This document shows positions 44,502-52,773 of a stretch of 64,000 bases of DNA, piece by piece. Source of the stretch: Nitrospira sp. CG24A (GTDB lineage: Bacteria > Nitrospirota > Nitrospiria > Nitrospirales > Nitrospiraceae); contig NEWT02000018.1 in NCBI GenBank assembly GCA_002869925.2, forward strand, positions 71,991-135,990. The letters run 5' to 3'. Position 1 is the stretch's first letter; every line of letters begins with the position of its first letter. The notes under the pieces are model-generated. The model was given only the letters and a program-made list of their open reading frames with translations, had not been told where the DNA came from and ran no database searches. A program made the position numbers and the translations under genes.

Positions 44502-45044
44502 ATGAGTGTGGACGAATCGATCTTTCGGGTTATCAATGGGTTTGCCGGGCAGTCGGCCTGGTTGGACGAGTTGGCGCTCGGTCTTTCTAGGTCAAGCCTG
44601 CTGTGGGTTCCTGGCATCTTGCTGGTAGGCTATTGGTTGTGGCTGTCGTGGCGGGAAGTGTTACTGGCAGCTCCCGTGCTGGCAGGGTCCATCGGCCTGT
44701 TGGATTTCGTTGGAGCGCGGATCAAAGATCTTGCGGCTCGCCCACGACCTTGCATGGCGCTCCCGGATATCCATCAGATCGAAGCCTGCGGCAAGACATT
44801 CGGGTTTCCCTCGAACCATGCCATCAACACTGCGACGGCAGCCGCGTTTTTCCACGTGCTCTATCCTCGATCGGGCTGGGTGAGTTGGCCGCTGGTTGCA
44901 ATGATCGGTCTGTCGCGTGTGTATATCGGGGCCCACTACGTGACGGACGTCCTGGGCGGGTGGGTGATCGGTGGCGTATTTGGAGCAGGGGTTGCCTGGT
45001 TGCTCTTGCGCTATTCTCGTGTCCGCTCCTGCGCAAGATGCTGA
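44502..45044 (+). CDS. PAP2-family membrane phosphatase
   Basis: A 180-residue membrane protein with the three PAP2 motifs: KDLAARPRP near residue 70, FPSNHA near 105 and SRVYIGAHYVTDVLGG near 145. Relatives dephosphorylate undecaprenyl pyrophosphate or phosphatidylglycerol phosphate. Its last codons (around CARC) lie inside a dispersed palindromic element at 45033, so the native C-terminus was replaced or extended by it. Confidence 0.9.
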   Translation: MSVDESIFRVINGFAGQSAWLDELALGLSRSSLLWVPGILLVGYWLWLSWREVLLAAPVLAGSIGLLDFVGARIKDLAARPRPCMALPDIHQIEACGKTFGFPSNHAINTATAAAFFHVLYPRSGWVSWPLVAMIGLSRVYIGAHYVTDVLGGWVIGGVFGAGVAWLLLRYSRVRSCARC

Positions 45045-45163
45045 AAAAGTCCGCCAGCGTCGTTGTCGCCTCGAAAGCATCCTCAACGTAGCCCACAGAG
45101 GCTACGCCTCCGGTGCTTTCGTCGGCTGCGGCCTTGCTGGACGGCCTTTTTGAGCATCCTGCG
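45033..45163. repeat. Dispersed palindromic element, full copy
   Basis: It begins GCAAGATGCTGAAAAAGTCC and ends CCTTTTTGAGCATCCTGC. Inside are the family's AACGTAGCC...GGCTACGCC hairpin and GCGGCCTTGCTGGACGG. The left end carries the PAP2 stop codon. Confidence 0.8.
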
Positions 45164-45234
45164 CGGCATTCTTCTATTGTCATGGACAGCAAACTAAAAA
45201 AGCAGTGGTATGGGCATAGGGCTTCCGCAGTCGG

Positions 45235-46191
45235 CTAGCCTTCCAGGCAGCCCAACAGGTCTGCCTGGCAGCGCTCCTGATCGTAGCCTCGCCCGATCAA
45301 CACGATTGCATGGCTCGGTTCATCGAGCAAGGTGATCGGTGTAATCGTCGCGTTGCCAGGAGGGGCGTATTGAAACTCTTGAAGCTCCGGTCCCTTGGCA
45401 AAGCGGAAGAACCCTTTCCCCCGCTCAAGCTCGGGGGGCAGGGCTTTCATCCAGCGCAGGAATCGTGCAAAGTTCAATGGACCTGGTAGCCGAACCGTCG
45501 TGGCGATTGGATGATACGATGCCCGGTTGTTCGTTGCGGTCGAGCGCGGCACGCCGAATTCCACATTCACCGTCGCGGTTGGCAACGTGCGGATGATTGG
45601 CTCCAGCAGCGACGAAGGATCGATCCTGGCATGGCTGGTTTCCCAGACCCGCGCGTAAGGATTCTGTTCGATGATCGAGGTCTTGAAGGCCTCCCAATGT
45701 CCTGGAACATAGAGGTCTCGTTTATTGAGAATGAGTTCGTCGGCGCATCGGATCGCTTGTTTGGTGACGTAGCCCCCCATGCTTTCCCGGTCGGTGGGGA
45801 TCGGATGCAGGAGGGCGATGACTTTTTCTAAGTGTGTGAGTTGCGCGGTGTAAAGATCGGTGACGCCATCGATGACTTCGGCTGGATCGGCCATGCCCGA
45901 ACATTCCAGAACGATGACATCCGACTCATAGTCCCGCACCAGTTGCGCGATCCCCCAGGACAAATCTTCTTTCGTATCGCAACAGACGCAGCCTCCGGCG
46001 AGGTTCATCACTTGTTCAGCAATGGTGCCCGCGCGTGGGCCGTCAATGCTGACTTCACCGGCTTCGTTCATCAACACCCCGGCCCGTTTGCCCTGGCTCT
46101 TCCAATGTTCAAGCAGCCGCATCAAGAGTGTGGTTTTTCCTGCGCCGAGGGAGCCGCAGAGGATATAAAAAGGGATCGGGGAGGTGGACAT
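45235..46191 (-). CDS. CobW/COG0523-family GTPase
   Basis: A 318-residue G3E GTPase. Walker A GSLGAGKTTLL is at residues 11-21, the metal-binding GGCVCC near 64-69, and the Walker B/specificity motifs in ECSGMADP and LNKRD. The C-terminal CobW_C domain follows (ARFLRWMKALPPELERGKG). COG0523 proteins are metal chaperones for zinc, cobalt or nitrile hydratase metals. The ATG ending at 46191 starts the domain; the longer frame begins inside repeat arms. It precedes a CDF exporter on the opposite side of a repeat, supporting metal homeostasis. Confidence 0.9.
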   Translation of the reverse strand: MSTSPIPFYILCGSLGAGKTTLLMRLLEHWKSQGKRAGVLMNEAGEVSIDGPRAGTIAEQVMNLAGGCVCCDTKEDLSWGIAQLVRDYESDVIVLECSGMADPAEVIDGVTDLYTAQLTHLEKVIALLHPIPTDRESMGGYVTKQAIRCADELILNKRDLYVPGHWEAFKTSIIEQNPYARVWETSHARIDPSSLLEPIIRTLPTATVNVEFGVPRSTATNNRASYHPIATTVRLPGPLNFARFLRWMKALPPELERGKGFFRFAKGPELQEFQYAPPGNATITPITLLDEPSHAIVLIGRGYDQERCQADLLGCLEG

Positions 46192-46214
46192 CGTCTCAAT
46201 TCCGCTACGCGAGC

Positions 46215-46303
46215 GCGTGAAGCGTCGTTTGTGAAGCGCATTTCGTTCCGGAGTCGGACACTTCATGTCTCGCACCTGCTTCTAGCGCTTCACGCTTCAC
46301 GAA
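46215..46303. repeat. Period-7 facing arms between the CobW and CDF genes
   Basis: The left arm 46215-46238 carries GTGAAGCG...GTGAAGCG. The right arm 46284-46303 carries two exact CGCTTCA units. It uses the same unit as the array at the manC 3' end (25667-25690), about 20 kb away. Confidence 0.75.
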
Positions 46304-46313
46304 GAAGGCGCGT

Positions 46314-47258
46314 TCAGTGGTGCACATGTACGAACCCCTCATCCTGGTGCTGCTTTGCCAACGTAGTCAGATCGCAGTGAATCTCGTCTGTGTGGCAACA
46401 ATCGGTCCCCATCTGAACCGTCAGATGTTTGATGCCAAAATCGGCGCTGACTTTGGTGCGGATGGTGTGAAGTAAATTATTCGTCAGGGCTGAATCGCCG
46501 CCATCAACGAGGATATGGCAGGTCATCATAATCAACCGAGGTTCGACTGCCCAGATATGGAGGTCGTGGACATTTTTTACGCCGGGGATTGCCTCGATGG
46601 TCGCAGCGACGTGTGAAGCGCTGATCTTCGGCGGGGTCGATTCCAGCAAGACGTCCAGCGATTCTTTAAACAACGGCCAGGCTCCTTTGGCAATGGCCAC
46701 GACGACCAGCAGGCTGATCAGCGGATCGAGCACGGTCCATCCAGTCAATAAGATCGCTCCGCCACTGATCACGACGCCCAGGGAGACCCAGGCATCGCCC
46801 AGCATGTGCCAAAAGGCGCTGCGGATATTGAGATCGTCCTTGGCTCCGTGCTGCAACAGAAGCGCAATGCTCAAGTTGGCTGCGAAACTGAGCGCGGCGA
46901 TTGCCATGACCCAGCCACCGTCCACCGTGACGGGCTGCAGCAGCCGCTTGAATCCAACGAGTGCGATGCCGAGGGCCGTGAGCAACAGGATGAATGAATT
47001 CAAGAATGCTGCAATGATACCGGCTCGGTGATACCCGAACGTTCTATTTTCTGTGGCAGGCCTGGCCGTTAAGAGATGGGCATAGAGGGCAAGAAAGAGC
47101 GCACCCTGGTCGACGAAGTTATGCCCTGCATCGCTCATGAGCCCGATGCTATCGAGGACCCATCCGCCGATGAACTCAGCGACGATGATCGCCGCGTTGA
47201 GTGCCAGAGCGAGATAGAGCCGGGAGCGGAGATGTTCGTACAAGGCCGGGGTAGACAT
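46314..47258 (-). CDS. CDF-family cation efflux transporter (CzcD/ZitB-like)
   Basis: A 314-residue inner-membrane antiporter with six predicted helices. The metal site appears in SDAGHNFVDQGALFLALY (HxxxD) near residue 40 and in the matching SAFWHMLGDAWVSLGV region near 150. The cytoplasmic C-terminal domain includes VKNVHDLHIWAVEP, and the tail is His-rich (HQDEGFVHVHH). Zinc is the most likely substrate, with cobalt, cadmium or iron possible. It lies next to the CobW-like GTPase. Confidence 0.93.
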   Translation of the reverse strand: MSTPALYEHLRSRLYLALALNAAIIVAEFIGGWVLDSIGLMSDAGHNFVDQGALFLALYAHLLTARPATENRTFGYHRAGIIAAFLNSFILLLTALGIALVGFKRLLQPVTVDGGWVMAIAALSFAANLSIALLLQHGAKDDLNIRSAFWHMLGDAWVSLGVVISGGAILLTGWTVLDPLISLLVVVAIAKGAWPLFKESLDVLLESTPPKISASHVAATIEAIPGVKNVHDLHIWAVEPRLIMMTCHILVDGGDSALTNNLLHTIRTKVSADFGIKHLTVQMGTDCCHTDEIHCDLTTLAKQHQDEGFVHVHH

Positions 47259-47355
47259 CGATTATAGTGTCGCACGGCGTTCGCATCACAGCAAGTGTTC
47301 AGGAGAGATGGAGGCCTTGCCCATAGGGGCATGGCTCTCTTTCCTGAACTGATCA

Positions 47356-48213
47356 TCACGGTTTTTTGAGCGGCAGCCGTTCGCTGAGCACGGGATATTT
47401 CGCATTCTCTACGCCAGCATTTCCGTGAGAGGGGTCGGCTGCCACGACGCGAAGGGTAATTCCGTCCGGTGCATCGCTCGGGAGGGGAACGAAAAATGGG
47501 GCTTCGAAGCTGGTGCGGTCGTGATTGTAAAACAACTGGAGTCGTTCGAGCACCCGCTCTCCAACCACCAACTCGCCGTAGATGTGGATCTTCCTGGAAT
47601 CCCAGTCTCCGTGCGGGCGAACCAGCGCTCCGGACAAGGTTCGGACTGACGCGCGCAGGATGACATCGTCTTTTGCGATTAATGGCTCACCGGGTTTTGG
47701 ATGTTCGATATGAACTATATAGCCGTAGAGATGCAGGACTACTCCATCATCGATCATATCGTGGCCGGGAATCAGCCATATTGTCGTCGAGGCGCGTTGG
47801 GATGAGGCAGGGTAGGCGAGTGGCCCTTCGACCGTCACTTCAACCAGCGTGGGACGAAGCAAGTCCAAGGTTGCGGTAAAGGCTGCGGCAGGTCGAGAAC
47901 TATAATGAGGCTCTTCCATGAGACGCGGTGTTCGCATGATCTGATTTTGGTCGCCTGCTTCACCTTGCTGAATGCCGGTGGCCAGGATGCGTGTGGTGGC
48001 CACGTCGGTGATGGTGATACGAGCGCCCCCGACCTCTCGCCCGAGCACCATCGCGCCATGGCCCACGACGCGGACTAGAATAGTCGTCGGTTGCGGATCG
48101 TTCAGCCCGAGACGGGGTGGGGGTTCGTTGTCAGCCGAGATTGCGAGACAGGGGATGAGCATCAGAACAGCGCCATAGAGCAGCAGCCGAGCTGAGGCAA
48201 CAGCCAGACTCAT
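47356..48213 (-). CDS. Secreted protein of unknown function
   Basis: A 285-residue protein with a signal peptide ending near AISA at residue ~27. The mature part looks all-beta with no recognised domain. The central segment has HDMIDDGVVLHLYGY and the end has Pro/Asp-rich loops. Composition and codon use match neighbouring core genes. It overlaps the metG stop by four bases, so it is probably cotranscribed with metG, though function need not be related. Confidence 0.7.
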   Translation of the reverse strand: MSLAVASARLLLYGAVLMLIPCLAISADNEPPPRLGLNDPQPTTILVRVVGHGAMVLGREVGGARITITDVATTRILATGIQQGEAGDQNQIMRTPRLMEEPHYSSRPAAAFTATLDLLRPTLVEVTVEGPLAYPASSQRASTTIWLIPGHDMIDDGVVLHLYGYIVHIEHPKPGEPLIAKDDVILRASVRTLSGALVRPHGDWDSRKIHIYGELVVGERVLERLQLFYNHDRTSFEAPFFVPLPSDAPDGITLRVVAADPSHGNAGVENAKYPVLSERLPLKKP

Positions 48214-50225
48214 TTCACTTTCGTGCCTGGCTCGACGTCTTCAACGAGAGTGATGAGCCCTCGGACCTCGCTGTCGCCTGCGGCCAATACCATGCCTTGT
48301 GACTCGATTCCCATCAACTTAGCTGGTTTCAAGTTGGCCACGATGACAATAGTTTTTCCGATGAGGGCCTCTGGCTCGTATTTCTTTCCAATGCCCGCCA
48401 CGATCTGCCGTTGCTCAGTTCCAACGGCAACTTGAAGCTTGAGGAGCTTCTCCGATTTCGGCACGCGCTCCGCACTGATGACCTTCGCGGTCTTGAGCTG
48501 TATCTTCATGAACTCGTCGATGGTGATTTGGGGTGGTGCGGGCGCTGGAGCAACAGGTGCTGCAGCCTGCGGCACGGCGGGGGCCGGTGCTGGTATCGCT
48601 ACGGTTGGTTGTAGGGGAGTCGTTGCGTCGCTCACGAGTTTGGCTCCTTGTGGGTTTAAGTCGATACGTGGGAAGAGGGCTCTACCTTTTCGGATCTTTG
48701 TTCCGCCTTGAAGTTCACCCCACTTGATCTCTTGGTTCAAGAGCGGAGAATTAAAATTGATATCAAGCCCTAGTTGCTCAGCGATGATCTCTGCTGTTTT
48801 CGGCATGAAGGGGTAGATGTAGAGGCTCAAAATGCGCAGGCATTCTGCTGCCGTATACAGAACAGCGTTAAGCTCTTCGCGTTTGCCAGGATCCTTTGCG
48901 AGTCTCCATGGTTCATGCTTATCAATAAACGTATCTACGTCTGTAGCTCGGCTTGTGATGAGTAGGAGTAGATTGTTGAACTCAAGATCCTCGAAGAATC
49001 CATCAAGAGACTCTCCCAATGTAAGAAGCTGTTTCCTTGCATGAAGGAGAAGGCGGTATTTTTGGCTTTCTTTCTCAAGGTAGTCCTGGGGCATATCAGG
49101 GATAGTGCCTTCACAATTACGATCGATCATGGTCAACGTGCGGCTTAGGAGGTTGCCAATGCCGTTTGCCAGATCACTGTTGGTCCGTCTTGTCAGAGCT
49201 TGCTCTGAAAAATCACCATCCTGTCCAAATGGTACTTCGCGTAACAGGAAATAGCGGAAGGCGTCGGCGCGGAATTCATCGACCATCTTGTTGGGATCGA
49301 CGACGTTTCCTCGGCTCTTCGACATCTTTTCGCCATCGACGGTCCACCAACCATGGGCGAAGATTGTCTCCGGGAGTTTCATGTCCAGAGCCATCAGCAT
49401 CGCGGACCAGTAGACGGCATGCGTCGTGAGAATGTCTTTCCCAACCAAGTGGACGCTAGCTGGCCAGAACTTCTCAAGCGACGGGGGTTGCGCAAGGTAC
49501 TCGAGTGCCGACACATAATTCACGAGTGCATCGAACCAGACGTAGGTGACGTAGTCCTTATCAAACGGCAACTCGATGCCCCAGGAGAGTCTTGATTTGG
49601 GTCGGGAGATCGACAAGTCACCGAGTTTTTGCGTGGTCAAAAATCCCAGGACTTCATTGCGGCGCGACTCGGGGCGGATGAAGTTGAGATGTTCTTTGAT
49701 GTGCTTGATCAGGCGGTCCTGATACTGACCCATCTTGAAAAAATAGTTGTGCTCGCTGATACGTTCGACTGGCCGTTTGCAGTCAGGGCAAAGGCCATTT
49801 TCGATATCCTTTTCCGTCCAAAACCGCTCATCAAACGTGCAGTACCAACCGGTATAATCGTCTTTATAAATCAGTTGCTTATCGTAAAGTTCCTGAAGGT
49901 ATCGTTGAACGGTTAATTTATGCGGGGTATCCGTCGTCCGAATGAAAGCATCGTTCGAAATATTGAGCCGTTTCCAGAGGTCCTGAAACTGGGGCGCCAG
50001 CTTGTCGCAATGGGTTTGGGGGTCGATGCCGGCTTTGGCTGCGGCTTGCTGAACCTTCTGCCCATGTTCATCGAGCCCGGTGAGAAAAAACACGTCGCGT
50101 CCGCGCAGGCGCCAGTAGCGCGCCAGCACGTCGGCAGCCACGGTCGTATAGGCGTGGCCGATATGCGGCACGTCATTGACGTAATAAATCGGGGTCGTGA
50201 TGTAGAAGCTGTTGGGGTGACTCAT
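48210..50225 (-). CDS. metG: Methionyl-tRNA synthetase with C-terminal tRNA-binding domain
   Basis: A 671-residue class I synthetase charging tRNA-Met. The HIGH motif is HIGHAY near residue 18, KMSKS appears as KMSKSRGNVV near 298, and the zinc-type insertion has CTFDERF...LCPDC: the first knuckle has only one Cys. After an Ala/Pro linker near 540-560 a C-terminal OB-fold tRNA-binding domain (EFMKIQLKTAKVISAERV) promotes dimerisation. The ATG ending at 50225 places SFYITTPIYYVN correctly; an upstream ATG adds four residues. Confidence 0.96.
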   Translation of the reverse strand: MSHPNSFYITTPIYYVNDVPHIGHAYTTVAADVLARYWRLRGRDVFFLTGLDEHGQKVQQAAAKAGIDPQTHCDKLAPQFQDLWKRLNISNDAFIRTTDTPHKLTVQRYLQELYDKQLIYKDDYTGWYCTFDERFWTEKDIENGLCPDCKRPVERISEHNYFFKMGQYQDRLIKHIKEHLNFIRPESRRNEVLGFLTTQKLGDLSISRPKSRLSWGIELPFDKDYVTYVWFDALVNYVSALEYLAQPPSLEKFWPASVHLVGKDILTTHAVYWSAMLMALDMKLPETIFAHGWWTVDGEKMSKSRGNVVDPNKMVDEFRADAFRYFLLREVPFGQDGDFSEQALTRRTNSDLANGIGNLLSRTLTMIDRNCEGTIPDMPQDYLEKESQKYRLLLHARKQLLTLGESLDGFFEDLEFNNLLLLITSRATDVDTFIDKHEPWRLAKDPGKREELNAVLYTAAECLRILSLYIYPFMPKTAEIIAEQLGLDINFNSPLLNQEIKWGELQGGTKIRKGRALFPRIDLNPQGAKLVSDATTPLQPTVAIPAPAPAVPQAAAPVAPAPAPPQITIDEFMKIQLKTAKVISAERVPKSEKLLKLQVAVGTEQRQIVAGIGKKYEPEALIGKTIVIVANLKPAKLMGIESQGMVLAAGDSEVRGLITLVEDVEPGTKVK

Positions 50226-50264
50226 GTGGCGTGGCAAAAGATAGCAGGTAATAAACGGCGAAAT

Positions 50265-51293
50265 CTAGGCGGGCAGCGGGATGGACGATCCGGTCACTGC
50301 GTCGCGCAGGCGGAGTAAGATCGTTTCCAGGGCCATGTGGAGATTGAGATGCCGCGTCGCGCGCTGCTCAGTCAGCTCAATCTCACGGAGCAGGTTCACG
50401 AGCGCATCGGTATTGGCCTGTCGCGCATACGCTTCGAGCGTTGAGAGATCATCGAGGTTGAGTATCTGGTCACGATCTCCTTCGACCTGAATCAAGACAA
50501 GGTCGCGGATCCACCGAGCCAGCCAGGCGAGGATGTCTTGCGCACGGTCGGCCTTCGCAATGGCTTCCGCTGAGGACAGGACGGATCCGATCGATTGCAG
50601 GGATTGAGGGCGGACCAAGTCCACGAGTTCCTGTTGGCGCGCGCGCGTGTCTTTCACGTCGGCGGTGAGGGCGTCGCCGAGACGGCCTTCGCTGACAATG
50701 GCGAGGAATCGCGCGTCTGCGGGAGAGATTTCTCGCTTTAAGATGAGCGCCGCTTCCACCTGTGTGCGAGCCGGTGTCGTGAAGCGAAGGGCCTGACAGC
50801 GTGACCGGATCGTCGCCGGGAGGGCAGAGGGGCGGCTTGAGATGACGAGGAAGAGGCTATGGGCTGGGGGCTCTTCTAAGGTTTTGAGTAGTGCGTTGGC
50901 CGCGCCAATTGTCATGCGGTCGGCGTCGTCGATCAGACAGATTTTTCTCTCCCCGATGAGCGGGCGATACATAATCTGGTGCTCGATTTCTCGGACTTGC
51001 TCAATCTTGATTTGCTGGGTGGCCTGTTCTGGGTCCGGCTCGATGACAAAAAAGTCCGGATGCGTGAGGGATTCGATCTGTTGGCAGGATCGGCAGATAC
51101 CGCAACTGTCGAGACCGTCCGGCTCAGGGGGCCGTTCGCAGTTGAGTGCTTGTGTGAGGCGAATGGCCGTCAATCGTTTCCCGATCGCTTCCTCGCCGTG
51201 GAAGAGATAGGCGTGAGCCAAACGCTCATGGGTGACAGCGGACTGTAACAATCCGATGGACTGCTGATGGCCGATACAATCGCGAAAGGGCAT
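50265..51293 (-). CDS. holB: DNA polymerase III delta-prime subunit
   Basis: A 342-residue clamp-loader subunit of the AAA+ family. FHGEEAIGKR near residue 35 is a degenerate P-loop, as usual for the non-ATP-binding delta-prime. A four-Cys zinc module (CERPPEPDGLDSCGICRSC) lies at about 52-70, and the sensor region LLKTLEEPPAHSLFL near 136 contains the conserved EEPP. It follows tmk by one base, an arrangement common in bacteria, and precedes metG. Confidence 0.93.
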   Translation of the reverse strand: MPFRDCIGHQQSIGLLQSAVTHERLAHAYLFHGEEAIGKRLTAIRLTQALNCERPPEPDGLDSCGICRSCQQIESLTHPDFFVIEPDPEQATQQIKIEQVREIEHQIMYRPLIGERKICLIDDADRMTIGAANALLKTLEEPPAHSLFLVISSRPSALPATIRSRCQALRFTTPARTQVEAALILKREISPADARFLAIVSEGRLGDALTADVKDTRARQQELVDLVRPQSLQSIGSVLSSAEAIAKADRAQDILAWLARWIRDLVLIQVEGDRDQILNLDDLSTLEAYARQANTDALVNLLREIELTEQRATRHLNLHMALETILLRLRDAVTGSSIPLPA

Positions 51294-51294
51294 G

Positions 51295-51972
51295 CTACCT
51301 CGTGCGGCGTGGACGATGACGTTGTCGAGCCACCCAACCTACCACGATCTCGGTGAGCTCGTCCTGGACCTCGTGCGCTGGTCGATTCGCATTGACGATT
51401 GTCATGCGGCGAGGCTCTTTGGCTGCGAGCGCCAAAAACCCTCGGCGTACCTTTCGATGAAACCGTTCTGTCTCACGATCCAACCGATTCAAAGGCCCAC
51501 GACCGGCTCGACGTCTGGCCAAGCCCACAGAAACTGGAAGGTCGAGTACGAGGGTCAGATCCGGCGCGAGTCCGTCGGTTGCAACCGCATTGGCCTCCTG
51601 CAACCACTTTAGGTCAAGGTCACGTCCGAATCCTTGATAGGCAAACGTGGAATCGGAAAACCGGTCGCAGAGGACGATCATGCCACGCTCCAGCGCCGGC
51701 CTGATGACATGCGTGACGTGCTGACATCTGGCAGCGAGAATCAACAGGGCTTCGGTCTGAGGTGTGACCGGTTCGTGGGGCGATGCCGTGAGGAGGATCT
51801 GGCGAATCGCTTCGGCGGTTGAGGTTCCACCCGGTTCTCTGGTTTGGAGCACGCGGTATCCTGCATGAATGAGCCCTTCCGCGAGGTGACGAATCTGGGT
51901 GCTTTTACCGCTGCCTTCGACTCCCTCCAATGTAATGAACAGGCCACGAGCCTGTCGATTTTTTGCGCGCAT
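51295..51972 (-). CDS. tmk: Thymidylate kinase
   Basis: A 225-residue kinase making dTDP from dTMP for DNA and dTDP-sugar synthesis. The P-loop is EGVEGSGKST near residues 17-26, TREPGGT near 46, and the catalytic DRFSDSTFAYQGFGRD near 103. The C-terminal LID region has RRRAGRG. It is coupled to holB. Confidence 0.96.
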   Translation of the reverse strand: MRAKNRQARGLFITLEGVEGSGKSTQIRHLAEGLIHAGYRVLQTREPGGTSTAEAIRQILLTASPHEPVTPQTEALLILAARCQHVTHVIRPALERGMIVLCDRFSDSTFAYQGFGRDLDLKWLQEANAVATDGLAPDLTLVLDLPVSVGLARRRAGRGPLNRLDRETERFHRKVRRGFLALAAKEPRRMTIVNANRPAHEVQDELTEIVVGWVARQRHRPRRTR

Positions 51973-52104
51973 CGCCCGGCCTCCTCACCGGTGAAGAAAA
52001 CGGGCGGGATGGTATTCCAAGTTGTTGAAAATAGCAAGAAAAGGCTTGCGAGGTCCTCGAAACTCTCTGTATGATGAGGGGTCTATTTCTATCAGCCCGT
52101 ATCT

Positions 52105-52773
52105 ATGCTGAAAACCTTGCTAAAACGGTACTTTCTGACGGGTTTGCTTGTGATTATCCCCATCTGGGGAACCATTCTGATTTTGAAGGCCTTGTTCGTG
52201 GCAGTCGATGGGATTCTCGGGGATCTCCTGGCCCGGTTGGTGCCGAGTCATTATGTACCGGGGTTGGGAATTGTGGCGTTGATTGCCTTGGTGTTTGTGA
52301 CCGGGCTGTTTGCCACCAATTTCATGGGCCGTCAAATTGTGAAGTGGTGGGAGGAAGCGCTCAATCGTGTGCCGCTCGTGCGAGGGATCTATTCGACGTT
52401 GAAATCCATGATGGATATTTTGTCGTTTTCCGAGCAGGCGTCGTACAATCGCGTCGTGATGATTCAATTTCCCAAGAACGGCCACTATTGCATTGCCTTT
52501 GTGACAGGCGTGACCAAAGGGGACATGCAGGATCTTGCGCAGGAGCCGTTGATTCATGTGTATGTACCGACGTCGCCGAATCCGACGTCTGGCTATTTTC
52601 TATTAGTGCCGGAACATGAAGTCACCTCCGTCGATATGAGCGTCGAAGAAGCGATGAAGCTTATCGTTTCGGGTGGGCTCTGCTCACCGTCCACGTCCCT
52701 CGCGTCAGCCGTGACGACTTCGACGAAGTGGAGTGCGGTCAAACAGCCTGAAACGGGAGTCCCGATCGGATGA
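52105..52773 (+). CDS. DUF502 inner-membrane protein
   Basis: A 222-residue protein with two N-terminal membrane helices (about residues 8-30 and 52-75) and a soluble domain. PLVRGIYSTLKSMMDILSF and FVTGVTKGDM, then VYVPTSPNPTSGYFLLVP, are DUF502 hallmarks. The molecular function is unknown. Its TGA overlaps the glmU ATG, so they are cotranscribed. It is divergent from tmk. Confidence 0.92.
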   Translation: MLKTLLKRYFLTGLLVIIPIWGTILILKALFVAVDGILGDLLARLVPSHYVPGLGIVALIALVFVTGLFATNFMGRQIVKWWEEALNRVPLVRGIYSTLKSMMDILSFSEQASYNRVVMIQFPKNGHYCIAFVTGVTKGDMQDLAQEPLIHVYVPTSPNPTSGYFLLVPEHEVTSVDMSVEEAMKLIVSGGLCSPSTSLASAVTTSTKWSAVKQPETGVPIG

